From Gemmatimonadota bacterium (GTDB lineage Bacteria > Gemmatimonadota > Gemmatimonadetes > Gemmatimonadales > GWC2-71-9): a DNA stretch of 7,881 nt. Of this stretch, positions 5,453 through 7,881 are shown one piece after another; the stretch's first letter is position 1, and each line of letters opens with the position of its first letter. The position numbers and the translations under genes were made by a program. The notes beneath the pieces are model-generated. The model worked only from the letters and a program-made list of their open reading frames with translations. It was not told the origin of the DNA and made no database searches. The stretch covers positions 1 to 7,881 of the forward strand of contig QHUF01000128.1 in NCBI GenBank assembly GCA_003221075.1, in the 5' to 3' direction.

Positions 5453-7150
5453 CTACTCGGCCAGGATCTGGTGGACGCTCGCAACCGCAATCGAGCCTTC
5501 GCCCACGGCCGACGCGACCCGCTTGGTGCTGCCGCTGCGCACGTCGCCCACGGCCAGGACGCCCGGAAGGCTCGTTTCGAGCAGATACGGCGGACGACGC
5601 AGCGGCCACTTCGCGGTGGCAAGGTCATCGGCGGTCAGCGCCGCGCCCGTCTTGATGAAGCCCTTCGCATCGAGCGCCAGGCAGCCGGCCAGCCACTTTG
5701 TACTCGGCTCGGCGCCGGTCATGGTGAACACGTGCCGGATTTTCTGTTTCTCCACCGCCCCGCCGCGACCGGTACGCCAGGCGATCTGCTCGAGGTGCCC
5801 GTTGCCTTCGAGACCCACGATCTCCGTGCGGGTATGCAGCTCGATCGCGGGATGTGCTTCGATGCGGCTGATCAAGTAGCGCGACATCGTCTGTGCCAGC
5901 CCATCGCCGCGAATGAGCATGTGCACGCGCTTCGCCGTCTCCGCCAGGAACATCGCGGCCTGGCCCGCGGAGTTCGCGCCGCCGACGACGGCGATCTCCT
6001 CGTCGGCGCAGAGCTGCGCTTCCATGCGCGTGGCGGCGTAATACACGCCTGCGCCGTCGAAGCGCGACAGGTTCTCGACCGCCAGGCGCCGGTACTCGAC
6101 TCCGCTCGCGATGATGATGGCGCGGGTGAGCAACGGATCGCCGGTAGCCTCGCTGCACTGCACGCGGTACGGCTTCGTGCTGCAGTCGAGCCGGGCGACC
6201 TTTCTCGCGATGAGGATCTTCGCGCCGAACTTCTGCGCCTGATCGTAGGCGCGAGCCGCCAGCTCCTGGCCGGAGATGCCGAGTGGGAAACCGAGGTAGT
6301 TCTCGATGCGGGAGCTGGTCCCCGCCTGGCCGCCTGGCGCGTTCCCTTCGATCATCACGACGTTCAGGCCTTCCGACGCCGCGTACACGGCGGCACCGAG
6401 CCCCGCCGGCCCCGCGCCGATGATCACGAGATCGCAGACCGCGGTCCGATCGATCTTGGGATTCAACCCGAGACAGTCGGCGACCTGCTGGATCGTGGGA
6501 TTCCGCAGCACCAGGGTGCCGCGGCAGATCACCACCGGGACGTCGCCGGCCTTGACCTGGAACTGGTCGAGCATCGCCTGGCTGTCGGCGTCCGTATCCA
6601 GGTCGACGAACTTGTAGGGATGCCCGTTGCGCGTGAGGAACTCGCGGATATGCAGCGATCCCTGGCAGTGATTCGATCCGAGCAACAGCACGTCGCCCAG
6701 GCCCTGATCGATGAGCTGCAGGCGGCGCAGGATGAACGCGCGGAGGAAAATGTCGCTCAGCTCGGAGTCGGTCTGGATGAGCTGGAGCAGTTCCTCGCGG
6801 GGGACCTCGATGACGTCACACGGTGTGCTAGCCTGGATGCGCGCGAGAAAGCGCCCGCCCGCCAGAATCGACCGTTCGCCCGTGAACATCCCGGCACCGA
6901 AGGTCGGCACGTCCTCGCCCACCCAGCGCGGCGGGCGGACGAGGTCGAGTCGTCCCGACACGACCACGAAGATGTGCGTCACCAGCTGGCCGGCTTCGCC
7001 GACGATCTCGCCGGGCTCGACTTTGCGGTGCCGGCCATGGGGCTCGATGCGGGCGATCTGCGCCGGCGTCAGTCGTGGAAAAGCCTCGGCCGCTCGGGCG
7101 GCCTGGGCCGGAGTCGGTGGGGCGGCTGGGGCTGCGGGGGCGGCGGTCAT
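5453..7150 (-). CDS. Cyclic-nucleotide-domain / thioredoxin-fold / FAD thioredoxin-reductase-like fusion protein
   Basis: 565-residue soluble flavoprotein with three parts. After an Ala/Pro-rich start, residues ~24-140 form a cyclic-nucleotide-binding-type domain (PGEIVGEAGQ, VVSGRLDLV, MFTGERSIL). Residues ~152-230 are a glutaredoxin-like thioredoxin fold with a one-cysteine site CQGS (Cys162, Ser165) and cis-Pro-type DVPVVI. Residues ~238-565 are a thioredoxin-reductase-like FAD/NAD(P)H module: GAGPAG (245-250), GGQAG..SRIENYLGF (273-288), GGANSAGQAA (390-399) and LAVGDVRSGSTKRVASAVGEG (from 532). At the place of the reductase CATC the protein reads AATR (372-375), so classical thioredoxin reduction is unlikely. 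I chose ATG 7150 (GGGAG 14 nt upstream, after the divergent gene start). ATG 7189 and TTG 7204 are alternatives that would add 13 or 18 residues and overlap the divergent zinc-finger gene. Electron acceptor and ligand are unknown. Confidence 0.88.
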   Translation of the reverse strand: MTAAPAAPAAPPTPAQAARAAEAFPRLTPAQIARIEPHGRHRKVEPGEIVGEAGQLVTHIFVVVSGRLDLVRPPRWVGEDVPTFGAGMFTGERSILAGGRFLARIQASTPCDVIEVPREELLQLIQTDSELSDIFLRAFILRRLQLIDQGLGDVLLLGSNHCQGSLHIREFLTRNGHPYKFVDLDTDADSQAMLDQFQVKAGDVPVVICRGTLVLRNPTIQQVADCLGLNPKIDRTAVCDLVIIGAGPAGLGAAVYAASEGLNVVMIEGNAPGGQAGTSSRIENYLGFPLGISGQELAARAYDQAQKFGAKILIARKVARLDCSTKPYRVQCSEATGDPLLTRAIIIASGVEYRRLAVENLSRFDGAGVYYAATRMEAQLCADEEIAVVGGANSAGQAAMFLAETAKRVHMLIRGDGLAQTMSRYLISRIEAHPAIELHTRTEIVGLEGNGHLEQIAWRTGRGGAVEKQKIRHVFTMTGAEPSTKWLAGCLALDAKGFIKTGAALTADDLATAKWPLRRPPYLLETSLPGVLAVGDVRSGSTKRVASAVGEGSIAVASVHQILAE

Positions 7151-7187
7151 GACTTGAATACTATCTCCCAAGGGAAGAGCTTCCGAC

Positions 7188-7469
7188 ATGGCCCAACAAT
7201 GCAAACATCTGGCGCAGGTTCGTGCCGTGAACCCGAAGACGCCTGACGGGTGCGAGGAATGTCTGGAGACGGGCGACGAGTGGGTGCACTTGCGTCTCTG
7301 CCTCGAGTGTGTTCACGTCGGCTGCTGCGACGACTCGCTCAACCGCCATGCGACCAAGCACTTCCACAAAACGAAGCACCCGGTCATGCGCAGCTTCGAG
7401 CCGGGCGAGGATTGGGGCTTCTGCTACGTGGACGAGCTCATGTTCGAGCCGGCGCCCCAGCCGAGTTAG
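7188..7469 (+). CDS. UBP-type zinc finger protein
   Basis: 93-residue protein that is almost entirely one ZnF-UBP domain, the fold that in eukaryotic deubiquitinases binds the ubiquitin C-terminus. Likely zinc ligands lie in C5-x-H7, C22-x-x-C25, C38-x-x-C41, Cys46/Cys47, His54, His58/His60 and His64. The order CKH...CEEC...LCLECVHVGCC...RHATKHFHKTKHP is characteristic. There is no signal peptide, so it is cytoplasmic. Bacteria mostly lack ubiquitin, so the partner is unknown; binding of a protein C-terminus is a family-based guess. ATG 7188 follows AGGGAAG (7171-7177) at about 10 nt. It diverges from the reductase-like fusion gene with only 37 bp between starts, suggesting a shared control region. 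It overlaps the convergent hypothetical gene by 4 bp. Confidence 0.88.
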   Translation: MAQQCKHLAQVRAVNPKTPDGCEECLETGDEWVHLRLCLECVHVGCCDDSLNRHATKHFHKTKHPVMRSFEPGEDWGFCYVDELMFEPAPQPS

Positions 7470-7786
7470 TCCGGCCGGCGGGGATGCTTGCGTAGGGCAC
7501 TCGCGGCCGCATCGATCCGGCTGACATACGTCCGGATTGATTCGCCGTGCTCACGGCGCGGCAGCACGAAATGGCGGTCGTCGGGCTGCGTGCTCTTCAG
7601 GTCGTCCACCATCAGGTCGCCGCCGTGCGCCTCGACCGTCTTCTCGAACCGTTCGACGGCCGACAGCAGATCCGCCAAGTCATCCGTGCGCTCGGCACCC
7701 GTTACCGCGATGCCACGGCGCCGCAGCCGGTCCGCCACTTCGGCGGAGGCAGTTGCGCTCGCGTCTCTTTCTTCTTCGCGATCCAT
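7466..7786 (-). CDS. Conserved hypothetical protein, small and acidic-helical
   Basis: 106-residue protein without an assigned function. The N-terminus is highly charged (DREEERDASA). It is followed by a helix-rich segment (EVADRLRRRGIAVTG, DDLADLLSAVERFEKTVEAHGGDLMVDD), a short loop with QPDDRHFVLPRREHGES, and a final helix (IRTYVSRIDAAASAL). I have the impression of having seen similar small proteins in many Gram-negative genomes, all unnamed. There are no cysteines, signal peptide or membrane segment. Start ATG 7786 has only a weak GAAG nearby. The stop TAA (7468-7466) interlocks with the TAG of the zinc-finger gene on the other strand. Codon use and the orderly helix pattern support it being real. 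Confidence 0.68.
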   Translation of the reverse strand: MDREEERDASATASAEVADRLRRRGIAVTGAERTDDLADLLSAVERFEKTVEAHGGDLMVDDLKSTQPDDRHFVLPRREHGESIRTYVSRIDAAASALRKHPRRPD

Positions 7787-7795
7787 GGCTTCAGT

Positions 7796-7881
7796 CTAAC
7801 CCGTTTGCGCCGACTGGCGAGGGGCTTCCGCGTGCGCCGGCACCTGGCGCTGGGCCAGCTGCAGCCCTGCCCCGGCGAGTC
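7796..7881 (-). CDS. Possible C-terminal end of a gene entering from the right edge
   Basis: One minus-strand frame is open from the right edge to TAG at 7796-7798, giving about 27 codons (LAGAGLQLAQRQVPAHAEA...). Third positions are mostly G or C and second positions are mixed, as in real genes of this window, and it would end 9 nt before the hypothetical gene start. The stretch is too short to identify or prove. Other frames here are also open in part, and the segment may simply be non-coding. Confidence 0.28.
   Translation of the reverse strand, partial: LAGAGLQLAQRQVPAHAEAPRQSAQTG

Noticed and set aside
7151..7204. Longer starts (TTG 7204, ATG 7189) for the reductase-like fusion
   Set aside because: Both overlap the divergent zinc-finger gene and lack a ribosome site; the added residues are not domain-like. 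ATG 7189 cannot be fully excluded.
5426..7246. 606-codon plus-strand open frame opposite the reductase-like fusion
   Set aside because: The encoded protein is Arg/His/Ala/Gly-rich with no domain pattern. The opposite strand encodes a protein with clear FAD, NAD(P)H and cyclic-nucleotide motifs. Long antisense frames are common in GC-rich DNA.

Overview
The window is a gene-dense, GC-rich stretch of bacterial chromosome with no sign of mobile elements, CRISPR arrays, rRNA or tRNA. Base composition, very short intergenic gaps and the gene set (methylmalonyl-CoA epimerase, PdxJ, NadA/NadC, a cyclic-nucleotide-domain/thioredoxin-reductase-like fusion, a UBP-type zinc finger protein and a PATAN/DUF4388-like protein) suggest a free-living Gram-negative soil or sediment bacterium. 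Acidobacteriota (Vicinamibacteria-like) is my best guess. This is inference, since no taxonomic marker is present.

Layout, left to right. A minus-strand pair comes first: thioredoxin (609-923) followed by a PATAN-like protein cut by the left edge (1-590). Divergent from it is a plus-strand methylmalonyl-CoA epimerase (964-1353). It converges on a minus-strand small lipoprotein (1369-1839), which is divergent from plus-strand pdxJ (1882-2595). PdxJ converges on a long minus-strand block. In transcription order that block is: a cyclic-nucleotide-domain/thioredoxin-like/FAD-reductase fusion (5453-7150), a structured 144-nt leader, nadA (4340-5308), nadC (3481-4347, overlapping nadA by 8 nt) and an alpha/beta hydrolase (2610-3437). 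Divergent from the fusion gene is a small UBP-type zinc finger gene (7188-7469). It overlaps tail to tail by 4 bp with a minus-strand conserved hypothetical gene (7466-7786). A doubtful partial reading frame reaches the right edge.

Functionally this is mostly cofactor and redox metabolism. NadA and NadC make nicotinate mononucleotide from iminoaspartate via quinolinate, and PdxJ makes pyridoxine 5'-phosphate. The epimerase serves propionate/methylmalonyl-CoA metabolism, and thioredoxin and the reductase-like fusion are redox proteins. nadB is not in the window.

The most interesting items are four. First, the fusion protein has lost the CxxC of true thioredoxin reductases, carries a one-cysteine thioredoxin-fold insert, has an altered cyclic-nucleotide cassette, and sits head to head with a UBP-type zinc finger gene. 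Second, the nadA leader holds strong hairpins, two of which are mutually exclusive, and could be an NAD-responsive RNA. Third, nadC has an Asn where the quinolinate-binding His is expected and a poly-G tract that could slip. Fourth, a perfect inverted repeat touches the hydrolase start codon.
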